Positions 1-10,174 of a stretch of DNA of 62,000 nucleotides are shown here, one piece after another. Numbering within the stretch: the stretch's first letter is position 1; each line of letters begins with the position of its first letter. Source of the stretch: Lingula anatina (taxonomy: Eukaryota; Brachiopoda; Lingulata; Lingulida; Lingulidae); NCBI RefSeq assembly GCF_001039355.2, contig NW_019773958.1, positions 960,177 through 1,022,176 of the forward strand. The letters are read 5' to 3'. The notes under the pieces were generated by a model. That model was not told where the DNA came from. It made no database searches and saw only the letters and a program-made list of their open reading frames with translations. The position numbers and the translations under genes were made by a program.

Positions 1-120
1 GCCCTGCATCATTATCTACTGAGGGATGATGTATTTTGCGTGCTGCCCACAGGTTACGGCAAGTCCCTGATATTCAGCCTTATCTTTGATTGGTCCGGAT
101 TTGAACAAAGCGCGCTTTGA
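1..120 (+). pseudogene. RecQ-like helicase fragment (Walker A region)
   Basis: Frame 1 from the window edge reads a peptide of about 39 residues up to a TGA at 118-120. It includes VFCVLPTGYGKSLIFSL, which matches helicase motif I (Walker A, GYGKS) and flanking residues of RecQ-family superfamily 2 helicases. The following hydrophobic stretch fits the start of the fold, but homology stops after about residue 30 and the frame then ends. Such fragments are common in invertebrate genomes as remnants of transposon-borne or multicopy RecQ-like genes. The 5' part lies outside the window, so this could also be an exon or part of a longer element. The broken end suggests a pseudogene. Confidence 0.5.
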
Positions 121-208
121 CTCGTTCGCGTTCATTGGCTAGATCGTTCAATAAGTCATTGAGTGCGGGCTTTAAATTTGATTGGCGGGCGGCGGGGGCA
201 ATCGAATG

Positions 209-286
209 TGGTCAGAGGTAACTTGACACGATGAAGATAGGCTATTGTGAAGAGGTTAGTGTCAAGTTATCTCTGAAGCTCAGGGT
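209..286. repeat. Diverged copy of the 79-bp palindromic MITE
   Basis: The arms TCAGAGGTAACTTGACAC (212-229) and GTGTCAAGTTATCTCTGA (258-275) are inverted repeats with one mismatch. The right part, through GCTCAGGGTG, matches the element at 14283-14361, including the loop text (GATAGGCTAT, GAAGAGGTTAG). The outer left end is missing or diverged, so this copy looks truncated. Confidence 0.6.
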
Positions 287-309
287 GCGTTTTTGTAGTA
301 CAACACAAC

Positions 310-386
310 ATATTATATTTCTATTAGTTGTTCACAATGTTTTTATTGTGAATCATAGATCTCTTACGAAGAATTATTATCCCTTT
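310..386. repeat. Partial copy of dispersed repeat ending in TTATCCCTTTAA
   Basis: The segment TTCTATTAGTTGTTCACAATG...TTATTGTGAAT...TTATCCCTTTAA matches the right halves of the longer copies at 9657-9816 and 15856-16003. Only the terminal part is present here. Confidence 0.45.
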
Positions 387-521
387 AAATTGACTACTAA
401 AGTGACTAACATATGCGCTCGTGATTGCAAATGTTGATGAATACATCGGCTTGTCTTGGGAAGCTTCTTACAATATTGCATTTGCACACTGATTTGCACA
501 ACTTTATTAGGTCACACCATA

Positions 522-707
522 ATGAATGCTACAACTACAAAGAAGTTTGAACCTGGCGCAGCTGTGTTTGGAAATTTCATTAATTATTATTCTTTTAATC
601 CACCAGAAAATAGACTAAAATTTATTCCAACAGACTTTCTTTTCCATATGCCAAGTGTAAAAGAGCTTAATTCTGTCGCAGCCTTGGATGTAGGATGTAA
701 CGCTGGA
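522..707 (+). CDS. BCDIN3D: BCDIN3D exon 1 (RNA 5'-monophosphate methyltransferase)
   Basis: First coding exon of a Bin3-family methyltransferase; with the second exon it makes a 251-aa protein. ATG at 522 opens MNATTTKKFEPGAAVFGNF; the PGAAxFGNF and NPPExRL blocks are characteristic of BCDIN3D. The exon ends in the SAM-binding motif I, DVGCNAG (residues 56-62), at a GTAAGT donor (708), phase 0. In the known family the enzyme uses S-adenosylmethionine to methylate 5'-monophosphate ends of RNA, with tRNA-His and some pre-miRNAs as reported human substrates, in the cytoplasm. The human protein is about 292 aa; this one is shorter mainly at the C-terminus. Frame stays open upstream to about 456 but without another ATG, so 522 is the natural start unless an upstream exon exists. 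Confidence 0.9.
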
Positions 708-778
708 GTAAGTTGGTGCTCTTGCTCGTACTACATATATTTTTGCCTGGTAGAAGTTGAAAATTGCCCCGGAAACAT

Positions 779-816
779 ATAATAATAATAATAACAATAA
801 TAATAATAATAATAAT
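779..816. repeat. (AAT)n microsatellite
   Basis: About twelve AAT units with one AAC interruption, directly after exon 1 of BCDIN3D in its intron. Confidence 0.9.
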
Positions 817-1014
817 GGCGGACATGTAAGTACTTCGATGTTTTGTTCTAAATTCAGTGATTTTGATCAGTGTCTCTACTAATTCAGGTAAATTAGTTTT
901 GTCCTTTATTTTATTATTTTTATGTACAGACTCCGATGATTCTGTTAATATAGCCATCACCAGTGCCTGTTGTCGCTGTTGCCGTCGTCGCCATCGTGCA
1001 TTTTCACCAATAAC

Positions 1015-1340
1015 ATGATAAGTGGAAAACCATTTTACCTTTTTGCTTAAAACTTACGGAACTGATGAATATTCATAAAATGCTGGTCAAGTTCGAAAAT
1101 CGGCATGATCAGGCCATTTTTTCAAAAGTTATGCTTTTTATTTTATTTTATTTATTTATTTATTTATTTATTTTTGCTTTTTTCACCAATATGCAACACT
1201 GATAACACATTTCAAGAAAAACCCATTAGCCTTTTGTCTTAAAACCTACAGGGGTGATCAATCTTACTAATATATGGATCAAGTTTGAAAATAAGCTTGA
1301 TTGGTTAAGTTTTGATGAAATTATGCCTTTTTTGTGTATA
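1015..1340. repeat. Two decayed ~190-bp tandem units
   Basis: GGAAAACCATTTTACC (about 1022) and AGAAAAACCCATTAGCC (about 1213) start two related units about 191 bp apart. Each contains a block like CTGGTCAAGTTCGAAAAT...TGATCAGGCCA. In reverse complement this resembles the units at 14480-15450, so both tracts seem to belong to one satellite-like family. A TTTA microsatellite at 1136-1177 interrupts the first unit. Confidence 0.45.
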
Positions 1341-1369
1341 AGTGGTTTTTCCTCAGATTAAATTCTTAG

Positions 1370-1860
1370 GCATGTTAACAGTCTCATTATTGAACTAATT
1401 AGAAACATTAAAGTGTTCTTTTAACATTTTCTGCATCTTTCTGATGTTGTTACATGATTATATGAAAATGATGGTAAACCTGTTATCGTGTATTGTGAAA
1501 TAAAGTGTCAAAAATGAAAATAAACTCAGGTCATTGCAGTTTGTCAGATTCATTCATTCACTCCGTCAGAATCTCAGAATGGAGCAAATTGGACATTTAA
1601 AATTGTTCTATTGATATTTTTCCTATGTCATCAATTTCTTAGTTGATCACATAAAAATGACAGTAAATTGATTATTTTGTTTTATGTAAAAAAGGTGTTG
1701 AAAATAGAAATAAACTCATTTCAATACAGTTATCTCTTCTTTACATTTTGGCATTTTCAAGGTTTGACTCTGAGCTTCCATGGCCTTGAAGACTTGCTAG
1801 TCACATTTTCTGAATTTCCGTGATACTTTTGATTTATTATTACAAATTGATGGTCGTTAT
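1370..1860. repeat. Decayed ~200-bp tandem repeat
   Basis: Blocks such as TATGAAAATGATGGTAAACC with AAAATGAAAATAAACTCA (about 1460-1535) recur as CATAAAAATGACAGTAAATT with AAAATAGAAATAAACTCA (about 1650-1715), spaced about 197 bp. A weak third unit follows near 1810. No open reading frame of note. Confidence 0.45.
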
Positions 1861-1909
1861 GCTGTTAAGCATTATGTAATATTGCATCAAAATTGAAGAA
1901 AACCCTGTT

Positions 1910-2838
1910 TTTGGCACTGCCTCCATAGTGACCATTGAAGCAAAACCATGTCACTGGCACAGAAACGGCCATACCGTAGTTAATATTGAATTTGATTAGG
2001 AAATCGTATAATGGCAATCTAACTGTGACCTTGAAATTGACCTGTGGCCTACTTTTCACCATGAACTGAACTTTGCAATTTTTCTGTCCCTTATATCTCC
2101 AAAACTGGCAGAGATGGGGCCATAGTTACTATTGAACTTGAGTTGGAAGATATATACTGGCAATCTAACTGTGATTTTAAAATTGACCTTTGGCCTACTT
2201 TTCACCATGAAATTTTTTATCTCTTATATCTCCAAAACTGGCAGAGATAGGGCCATAGTTATTATTGAACTTGAATAGGAAGTCATGTACTGGCAATATA
2301 GCTGACCTTGTTATTGCCCTTTGGCCTACTTTTCACCATGAGCTGAACTTTGCAACTTTTCCGTCCCTTATACTCACAAACTGGCAGAGATACCCCCATA
2401 GTTACTTTTGAACTTGAATAGAAAGATATATAATGGCATTTTAAATGTGACCTTCAAATTGACTTTTGACCTACGTTTCACCATGAACTGAACTTTGCAA
2501 CTTTTCTATCTTTTATATCTCCAAAACTGACTGATGTGCTCATAGTAACTATTGAACTTGAATAGAAAGTCATATACTGGCAATGTAACTGTGACCTTGA
2601 TATTACCCTTTGACCTACTTTTCACCATGAACTTAATTGGACAACTTTTTCGTCCCTTATTTCTTCAAAACTGGTAGAGATATGCCCTTAGTTACTATTA
2701 AACTTGAATAAGAAGTGACACTGGCAATCTAAGTGTGACCTTGAAATTGACTTTTTGCCTTTCTTTGCCATGCACTGATCTTTGCACATTTTCTGTCCCT
2801 TATATCTCCAAAACACAGATATGCCCATTGATACTACT
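1910..2838. repeat. ~145-bp satellite array, about six units
   Basis: The block GGCCTACTTTTCACCATGA recurs with the ATG at 2061, 2207, 2338, 2483, 2628 and 2769 (spacings 131-146 bp). Each unit also carries TATATCTCCAAAACTGGCAG, CATAGTTACTATTGAACTTG and CTGGCAATCTAACTGTGACC. The array is interrupted by the insertion at 2838-4721 and resumes at 4722. Confidence 0.85.
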
Positions 2839-4721
2839 AGGGTAGAGTAAATCTCAAAAATTTTCCATAACAGGTGTTTTTCTGAGGTGAAATTTGATGC
2901 TGAACACAACAAATATTAAGGTCGGTAAAATGACAATTTTCAAAATGGCAGCCAAAACGGCCTACCTAGAGTTTCATCAACAACAATTAAAGGCACTATA
3001 GTGTGTCATAAGTCTTTTCCTATTCATCACTTTACAGTTGTACGTCGACAGGAAACTCGAACTGCATTTTGGGAGGGGGAAAGAGCGTGAACTCATGGCG
3101 CGAAGGCTCTTGAACACAAAATAATGACTACCTGCTGTGTTTCAAGTTGCAGAAATGATAGAAGGTATCGAGAAAGGTAATTTCCCGCTAATTTTACAAT
3201 CATGGACCAGAGTGTGTGATCGTCGAGGTTATTCCCCATTATTCGGATACTCGCTGTTTTTGTTTTGCTCTATTTTTTCCCACAATGCAATTCTCACGCA
3301 TGCGCGCAGCGCTTTTGTAAGTATCTGTAAAGTGGTGAATGTTTTAGGGTTGGTAGAGTCCATTTCTGATGTTAATGCTGAGATTGGAACATTTTACAGT
3401 GAGTTCATTTACCATGTGAACTGACAGTTAACTGTCAAGCTAGACTGAAGAGCCAGAATCTTTGATAATGGGGACAATGAATCATCTCAGTCATCTAGAT
3501 CAATCAAAATGAGGAGTGATAAGATTTCCCAATTCCCCAACATCTGTTGGATGGGAATTATAATGAAGAAACGATTATCCTTACCAAAAAGTGAATATTT
3601 TAGAATTATTACAATAGGATGGATAATACTCCTTTGTTTCACATGTATGAAGGCGGAATAAATCAATGTCATAAGCTGAGGCCAGCACAGAAGTTGCCAA
3701 GGAAGTCTCCAGAAGTGTTTTTCCTATCTTTGAGAAGAACATTCCCAACAGATGTATGCTAGATTATAATATATTTGGGGAACTACATGTAACGAAGCAT
3801 TAACTGTCTGTTAAGTGCAAGGATTAAAAGTGATGATATATGAAAGTGAAAGAGTTCAATCAAAACTTGACAAAGAGTGTTTATGATATAAAATTCATCA
3901 TATATAAGTACAATGCTTTTTATATATAGCCCCAATATGCAGTTATTCTGTTGGAAATGTTCTCAAAGAAAGGAAAGATACTCGTGAACATCCAGACATT
4001 AGATTTTTCCTTGGTAACTTCTTTGCTGGTCTCAGTTGGTGATAGCGATTGCGTCTCCAGGTTCTTTTGTGCAGAGCAAACATATTCCATCTATATCTTT
4101 TTAATAATTTAAAGACATACACCCTTTTGTTGCTTGAGGTTACTTGTAGGATAATTCTGATTCTACCTTATTATTCACATGCAGAACTTGAGATATCTTA
4201 TCACTCCTTGCTTTAACTAACTGAGACCTGGCTCTTCCATCAAGCTTGACAATAAACTATCAACCAACAAGTTAACCAAACTCCATTTAAAATGTCAGAA
4301 TGGCAGTGTTAACATAAGGAAAATATTTAATTACCTTAAAAACAGAAGAAAAGGCACATTACAAACTAAGGGACGTTTAAATGGTGATGTTGCAACTCTT
4401 GTTAGGGTGTTTTTCTGCCATTTTGAAAATTGTTATTTTACCTACCTTAATGGCTGTTGTAAAAAAAATCATTTTCTGACATAGAAAACACTTACTTATC
4501 AAAAATTTGTGCTTTACCCAACCCTATTCAATATAGGTATACACATGCATATAGTTACTACAGTTGCTCTATATGTAGTACACATGCTTTGTAGGCATTT
4601 TAAAAAATAGTGAAATTAGCTCAAATTTCTCATCAGAAATGAACTTTTTTACCCATTTTGCCTCGAAAATCACTTGTTCCTTGAGAGATTTCCAAAAAAA
4701 GTTATTATTTACCCTACCCTA
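2838..4721. mobile_element. Nested DNA-transposon-like insertion with 7-bp TSD
   Basis: The 145-bp satellite unit is split exactly here. The flanks carry the direct repeat ATACTAC (2831-2837 and 4722-4728). The ends are inverted repeats: TAGGGTAGAGTAAAT at the left, and TAGGGTAGGGTAAAT as reverse complement of the right. Subterminal sequence is also inverted: AAGGTCGGTAAAATGACAAT (about 2920) against a reverse-complement match near 4420-4460. Another accidental or nested terminus-like ACCCAACCCTATTC occurs near 4515. The size is about 1.88 kb. Apart from a THAP-like peptide at 3124-3177 I recognise no transposase, so it is probably a degraded or non-autonomous copy. A 7-8 bp TSD is compatible with P-element-like or hAT superfamilies, but the class is not assigned. 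Confidence 0.7.
3124..3177 (+). pseudogene. Possible THAP-type zinc-finger start peptide
   Basis: ATG at 3124 gives MTTCCVSSCRNDRRYRER, then TAA. The CCVxxCxN arrangement right after the initiator resembles the first cysteine pair of THAP domains, which occur in P-element-type transposases. The reading frame ends at AGGTAATT, which could also be a splice donor (GT at 3177). No downstream C and H of the zinc-binding set was identified, so this is a weak call. Confidence 0.3.
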
Positions 4722-4830
4722 ATACTACTGAACTTGAATAGGAACTCATATATTGAGTCTTCCTGTGACCTTGAAATTGACCTCCTTTTCGCCATGAACT
4801 GCACTTCACAAATTTGGATTTGACCTTTTA
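4722..4830. repeat. Remainder of the interrupted 145-bp satellite unit
   Basis: ATACTACTGAACTTGAATAGG, CCTGTGACCTTGAAATTGACC and CGCCATGAACTGCACTT continue the unit broken at 2838. This confirms that 2838-4721 is an insertion. Confidence 0.75.
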
Positions 4831-5009
4831 CTTTTCCCCATGATTTTGTTATAAACAAAAAAGAAAAAAAAATTGAGAACTATCGTTAACTGCATTTTGT
4901 AGAGCTTGTCAAGTACAACACTTCCATGTACCCCCCTCCCTTTTTTTTTTTTCCTCCGAATGTACTTGCTCCAGCTGGTGGTACAATACTTGGAGGCCGT
5001 GCAATTTAA

Positions 5010-5300
5010 GATCACAGATTGTCTTACATGATCTTAAACCATGAGTAAGACCATTTCTAGTCTAACAGCCAATTAAGTTGTCTCCCCTTACACATTCTCC
5101 TATTGTGAGCAGAGGTGTCCTCTATTGTGAGGGGAGGTGTCCCCCATTGTGAGGGGAGGAAACTGCTTGACCACTTAAGTAGATGTTAGATCATTTTTGA
5201 ACTTAAAAGCAGATTCAGTCCATTTTAAGACTACTGCTGTAACGATTAAGATCATGTAAGATCTCTAGTTATCTTAAATTGTACTTTAAGACCATATCCA
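5010..5300. repeat. Inverted repeat enclosing a ~24-bp minisatellite
   Basis: GTCTTACATGATCTTAA near 5018 is matched in reverse by TTAAGATCATGTAAGA near 5246. Between them (5098-5159) lie three imperfect units of about 22 bp with the core ATTGTGAGGGGAGGTGTCC. The structure looks like a small foldback element, but no target duplication was found. Confidence 0.45.
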
Positions 5301-5360
5301 GCCCACTAGTGTATTCCCTAAAAAGTATATTTGAATGGATATTTTCTGTTTCATTTCTGT

Positions 5361-5361
5361 G

Positions 5362-5402
<41 letters not shown>
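5361..5402. repeat. (CT)n microsatellite
   Basis: Pure to near-pure CT dinucleotides with two TTT interruptions. Confidence 0.9.
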
Positions 5403-5742
5403 GCTGCTGTTTCATTTGAATAAGTATGCAATTGCATATGCAGCTATACAACCATAACCCAGTACATGGAAGTTAGAGTGATGATTATACAATGTGCATG
5501 CAGTACTACGTCATTAGAGGGACAGTTGAGTTTATGACCAAAATTTACAATCAAAAGGATGCAGTTTTAAGATATTTTTGGACAGAACAAAAGATTAATT
5601 TGGTGTGCGGCTTAGCAATTCGACTTAAATTTAGTAGTACTTAAAATATTTACTGTATAAGAAGCTATTGGAATTGTATGTGCTACTATTAATCCACACT
5701 CACTTTATGTGTTACTTTAAAAGAACATTTCTATATTTTCAG

Positions 5743-6312
5743 GATTTGACATTGAGAATGTATGAACACCTCACTGAAGGAATCAGTAATAGTCAGCAAA
5801 ATATGCTATCTGACAATCTTCACATTCTTGGAGTTGACATTGATGAATGTCTAATAAAGCGTGCAAAGGAGGCCAATCATTATCCGAAGAATATTCAGTT
5901 CAATGTTTTAGATATTTTAGATGACACTTCAAGAAAATATAGTTTACAAACATTTTTAAACAAAATTGGTAAAGAAAGATTTGACATTGTTTTTTGTTTT
6001 TCTGTCACCTTATGGATTCATTTGAATAACGGAGATGAGGGACTGAAAAAGTTTTTGACTATTTTATCTGGAATAACTGAAAATCTTGTGTTGGAGCCTC
6101 AGCCATGGAAATGCTACAAGTCAGCAGTAAGACGGGTTAAAAAATTGAATTGTCCTGAATTTGAACATTTTAAGTCTCTTACTTGGAGAGATAATGTTGA
6201 AGATGAAATCCAACGTTATTTGATAAATGACTGTAAATTGCATTTTGTGAAGAGCCTTGGACAGACACATTGGGAGAGGAATGTTTTACTGTATTCAAAA
6301 GTACATGGATAG
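5743..6312 (+). CDS. BCDIN3D: BCDIN3D exon 2 (Bin3 methyltransferase domain, C-terminal part)
   Basis: Begins in phase 0 after a TTTTCAG acceptor with DLTLRMYEHL, continuing the SAM motif I of exon 1 (CNAG|DLTL, as CNSG-DLS in the human protein). Further family landmarks are VDID at residues 93-96 (acidic SAM-ribose contact position), FDIVFCFSVTLWIHLNNGD (144-160) and EPQPWKCY (180-187), the hallmark PQPW block of Bin3 enzymes. The stop TAG is at 6310-6312. The joined protein is 251 aa, with no signal peptide or membrane segment, consistent with a cytoplasmic enzyme. It lacks the roughly 40-residue C-terminal extension of the human protein. All key motifs are present, so an active enzyme is likely. 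Confidence 0.93.
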   Translation, partial: DLTLRMYEHLTEGISNSQQNMLSDNLHILGVDIDECLIKRAKEANHYPKNIQFNVLDILDDTSRKYSLQTFLNKIGKERFDIVFCFSVTLWIHLNNGDEGLKKFLTILSGITENLVLEPQPWKCYKSAVRRVKKLNCPEFEHFKSLTWRDNVEDEIQRYLINDCKLHFVKSLGQTHWERNVLLYSKVHG

Positions 6313-7174
6313 ATGAATGATTTGCTCTATAATCCAAAACTCCCATTGTGTTTGTTTGCATCAAATTACATGCATTCACAAATGGTTTATTTACATGTGT
6401 TTTTCGAAACCAAATTCAACACTGGTATTTGGACTCTACAATTTGGGTAACTGAGAGTGTTATGTGATGATACCATTCCTCTGAACATAAAATATGATTT
6501 AAATTTAATTTTTTTTTTTCAATGTGCAGTTTTGTCAAAATGAAAATTTTGTATTCTTACATCCCTGTGTTTGCAAAAATAAATTTCGTCCTCAACTATC
6601 TTTATACATTACATCATGCATGGTTAAAAAAAACACCAATAAAATAGAGGAAAGTGTTGCATGTGTACTAGGTATGTGGAAGTTGTACTTTTGGAGAAAT
6701 GTTATTATTTGCACAGTGTTGAGTAAAGGAATCTCGATAGTCTGGTGAATGCTCTCAAAAAAAATCAGAGTTATGATATGATTTGAATCCTAGCTAAATT
6801 GCAATTGTTCAGTTCCACCGAAGGTACGTTTAGGGTAAGGATTCATCTAGCTTAGTTTATGTTTTATTAGTAAAATCTGGGTTAATACAAAGAAAAGGAA
6901 GCAAATTGCATCTAGCATTTTACGTAATGAACCCCAAAAAAATACAAATATTTAAAATACAATAAATACACTAGCAAAAAAAAAAAAAGTTTTTATGTCT
7001 TTGGTTTTACTGCTTCCGCCAGTGCAGTGATCAAACTCTGACGGAGGTAGCCTGCTGGAGCAAGAGTAGGGTAAGATATTTAATATTGATGCAAGAATGG
7101 CACAATTGCCATGATTTCTGTCTGGAAATTTCCACTTATGCCTGCCCAAACCATAACACTGTACCAATAGCATA
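6313..7174 (+). other. BCDIN3D 3' UTR and intergenic DNA
   Basis: AT-rich sequence with poly(A)-signal candidates. No other gene or clear repeat was recognised before the element that starts at 7175. Confidence 0.5.
6578..6583 (+). terminator. Candidate poly(A) signal of BCDIN3D
   Basis: AATAAA about 266 bp downstream of the stop codon, on the coding strand. A second AATAAA lies near 6640. Which is used cannot be told from sequence. Confidence 0.35.
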
Positions 7175-8984
7175 GGGGAGACCGGGGCTAGTTGGACCCC
7201 AGGGTAAGTTGGCCCCCCGTCAATTTATGAAAAAGTATCTATGAGGTAAAAAAAATTGGTCACATACTCTTGCAAAGTGACCGTAGCCTACAATGCTAAG
7301 GAAGTGTCGGACGTTTAAAAGTTTTACTTAAAGGTACATACGAACCGAGCATCGGTGGAGCGTGGATTCCCAGTAACACATGTAAACCACTTCTACTAGA
7401 TTCTTATATGACTTAAATAAATTCGACACGCCAAGGGATAAACTGAATAGATCACTCGATCAGCCATAAAAGACCTTTAGACTGCTCCTTTCTTTAAATT
7501 TTTGGTTGTAAATTTAACCTACTTTCGTGACCTACTTTCCTGCCCCATTGACATACAGCTTAGAATGCCAGCAGAAAAATCCGTTCAAACATCATTTTCG
7601 GGTAAAATTAAACAATGCCCTTTGGTTATTCTCTTAGTTATTCTACTTGAAACTATATGCTGGCATTTGGTTGGTTTTTGTGACAAAAAATTGACTTTGT
7701 ATGCACCTTTAATTGGTGAGTCGAAATAAACGATTTTTGCACCTAAAAGAAATTTTGTTTAAGAGATTTAAAAATCTATTTTCATAGGCTTTTCATCGAA
7801 TATAAGATATGTATAGGGCATCAAACTGAAGCTCATTGTTTCAAGTTTCACAGAGATGTATCATCGTTGCTCATTCTAGCACCATAAATGGCTACCATCC
7901 TTTAAAATAAATAAAGTGCACATTATTTAAAATAAAAAATGTGCACCTGGGGCTAGTTGGCCCCCTTGACTCGGGGCAAGTTGGACCCTCATATTACCCA
8001 CAAACCTTTGCGCGCAACGCTGTTTGAAATAAACAAGTTGGTGAAATTGACAAAGCTTGCCGGTGTCTATTACCATCTGATTGATTTTTTTAATTTTCTC
8101 TCTGGTGTCTTTTTGAAAATTTATATTAGAAATATTCTGTTGCTTGTAAGTATTAAAAAGCAAATCCATTGGACTTTCCGTAGAAAAACATTTATTTTGC
8201 CTTAATTAATTGTAAGGGGATTCCCTTTGTATTTATAGTGTTATATGTTCCCAAGGGGATTTTCCACCCCTCCCTAGCTAGAGACCATTGTTGAAACAAA
8301 CTCAATGGTTTAAAACTGAATTTGTTACTGTCTTTTAAAAAGAAAATTTATTATTCATTTTCATTCATTAAAAACCTTCTTTATACCATTATTTATTTAT
8401 TCTTAATGAAAACAAAACCCATTTTATTGATAGATATTTTGGTTCTTGCAACACATACCCCCCCCCCCAACCACGTGACGTACGGAAACCTCAATAAATC
8501 TGCCTCATTTGAACTGTTTGTTCATCAAAGACTCTCAAAAATCAATTAAATAAATTTAAAATTTATAAAAATGTATTTCAAGGTGTTTACATGGGATATA
8601 TACTTCATTTTCATATAGGGGGGCCAACTTGCCCCGACCCTGGGGCCAACTTACCCCATGGCGGGGCAAGTTGGACCCCCTGACGTCAACTGCGTTTTTT
8701 GTCAAATTGTGAGCCANAAACTTCATTTTAGTATAGGGGGGCCAACTTGCCCCGACCCTGGGGCCAACTTGCCCCATGGCGGGGCAAGTTGGCCCCCCTA
8801 ACGTCAACTGCGTTTTTTGTCAAATTGTGAGCCACCTAGTATTATATTTGAAAAATAATGACGTTGCATACGTAGCTTAGTTCATGGGGCTTACTTTGAA
8901 ACCGGTTTTGTTACTCTAACCCACTCCTAGTTGGCTCTACAAGGCCAAAAGTGTCTAACTGGGCCAACTAGCCCCGGTCTCCCC
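7175..8984. mobile_element. TIR element with TA target duplication and GGGGCAAGTTGG hairpins
   Basis: The left end GGGGAGACCGGGGCTAGTTG is matched by the reverse complement of the right end, CAACTAGCCCCGGTCTCCCC, a perfect inverted repeat of at least 20 bp. TA flanks both sides (7173-7174, 8985-8986). The interior holds about a dozen copies, in both orientations, of a core GGGGC(A/T)AGTTGG with CCCC nearby. They cluster at 7186-7220, 7945-7995 and 8615-8810, where they form hairpins. A 118-bp tandem dimer lies at 8603-8836 and contains one ambiguous base (8717). No transposase reading frame is recognisable, so the element appears non-autonomous. The superfamily is not assigned; a TA duplication fits Tc1/mariner-like and some other cut-and-paste elements. 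Confidence 0.8.
8603..8836. repeat. 118-bp tandem dimer inside the TIR element
   Basis: The block starting CTTCATTTT..TATAGGGGGG and ending TTGTCAAATTGTGAGCCA occurs twice in direct orientation, offset by 118 bp. Each copy contains GGGGCCAACTT(A/G)CCCC, then ATGGC, then GGGGCAAGTTGG, which can form a stem of about 16 bp. Confidence 0.85.
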
Positions 8985-9256
8985 TAAATACCTGGTTTTA
9001 TTCGTTGATTGAACTCTGATCGAAGCCAAATTGGACGAACCATCATAATAAATGTGAGATTAAGACAATTGGAACATTTATTTGCTAAATGATGGCAAGT
9101 TTTTTTTTTTCAAAATTTGCAAAGAAATATAAGTGCTTGCTTTAAGGGTTACTGGAAGTGTTGTGAGCTGCAATATCTTGTTTATATACACATTTCTTAC
9201 AGTGCAACCTTTTAAAAGTCGAAGCCTGCCCTTACACCACCGTTTCTCTTTTTGAA

Positions 9257-9259
9257 TAT

Positions 9260-9302
<43 letters not shown>

Positions 9303-9304
9303 TT
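9257..9304. repeat. (ATTT)n microsatellite
   Basis: About twelve consecutive ATTT units. Confidence 0.95.
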
Positions 9305-9656
9305 GCAATTTTTTTTCATTTTTTTCATTGAAACATTCTTTCCTTTAGACCATGAAAAATTTTCTTTCCAAACTAACAAAACAGGATGCAGTAACTGGCG
9401 GGAATGTTGAGAAGAAAGCCGGCTTAGTCAAGAATAATTAAAATAATCCGATTGGCGTTATAGCATATATACATGTACATGTACAGTACGGACAATTATT
9501 AAAGCGATTAGAACTGTTTATTTTGACCAAAAACAGATTTTCCTGGCGTAATCTAATATTTTTTCTTTCTTTCTTTCTTTCTTTATTTATTTTGTTGTTG
9601 TTGTTGTTGTAATAATTTCTTATGAGATTATTACAGAGGTACGTATAGCTATCTAC

Positions 9657-9816
9657 GAAGGTCCACGTGGTCTAATGGCAAGCACAGATTCCAGAATAAT
9701 TGAGACAACCGCTGTTTTGGTGGTGAAATCGAATCAATTATATTTCTACGAGTTGTTTACAATGCATTTATTTTGAAATATGAATCTCATACTAACAGTT
9801 GCTATCCCTTTAATGA
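9657..9816. repeat. Dispersed repeat with CCACGTGG and a tRNA-like A box
   Basis: Starts near GAAGGTCCACGTGGTCTAATGG and ends GTTGCTATCCCTTTAA. The same order of blocks occurs at 15856-16003, and the right half at 310-386. TGGTCTAATGGC resembles a Pol III A box, and TGGTGAAATCGAATC about 50 bp later is a poor B box, so a decayed tRNA-derived SINE is possible. The terminus also resembles the end of the TTAA-flanked MITE at 40443-40592. Confidence 0.5.
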
Positions 9817-10174
9817 CGTGCCATAATTTCATTTACTTAATGCTGTAACATTTAAATTAGATTTGTATGATGGGATTGAAATGAAAATGACACAACGTTT
9901 GGTTAAAAGCAGCAGAAAAGATAAGATGGACAAATCCACCAAAGAAGCTTAAGAAGAAAGGTCTTTACGTGAGTTGGAGACGCTTACACAACTAGTCTAT
10001 GCATGCTATGTTAGTAACAAGTTCAAGAGAGTTGAAAAAATTCCGTTGTCTGTGTCGGCAGTGACGTTAATCTCCGGGTGTGTTTTCGACATCGAAACCC
10101 TTCATATTCGTTCAATTACCAGCATCATCGTGACCAGGTTCAACACACTGTCGGTATATATTTAGATACAGATA

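Larger units (their letters stand above)
708..5742 (+). other. BCDIN3D intron 1 (5.0 kb), repeat-filled
   Basis: GTAAGT donor at 708 and TATATTTTCAG acceptor ending at 5742. It holds an AAT microsatellite (779-816), a TTTA microsatellite (1136-1177), decayed ~190-200 bp tandem units (1015-1860), a ~145-bp satellite, a nested 1.9 kb insertion, a short minisatellite (5098-5159) and a CT tract (5361-5402). No conserved coding sequence was seen other than an 18-residue zinc-finger-like peptide inside the insertion. Confidence 0.85.
8985..10174. other. Intergenic, low-complexity and a dispersed repeat
   Basis: Contains an ATTT microsatellite (9257-9304), a CTTT/TTG tract (9563-9612) and a dispersed repeat (9657-9816). 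No gene is supported. Confidence 0.6.

Noticed and set aside
1910-2838. CRISPR-like array
   Set aside because: Unit length of about 145 bp without short repeat/spacer structure; this is a eukaryotic satellite.
8556-8807. 83-codon - strand frame with repeated QLAP-type text
   Set aside because: Translation of the GGGGCAAGTTGG repeats in the TIR element; it contains the ambiguous base and no domain.
9661-9740. Possible tRNA gene (A-box-like TGGTCTAATGGC)
   Set aside because: No acceptor stem or anticodon arm can be folded and the B box is poor; treated as a dispersed repeat.
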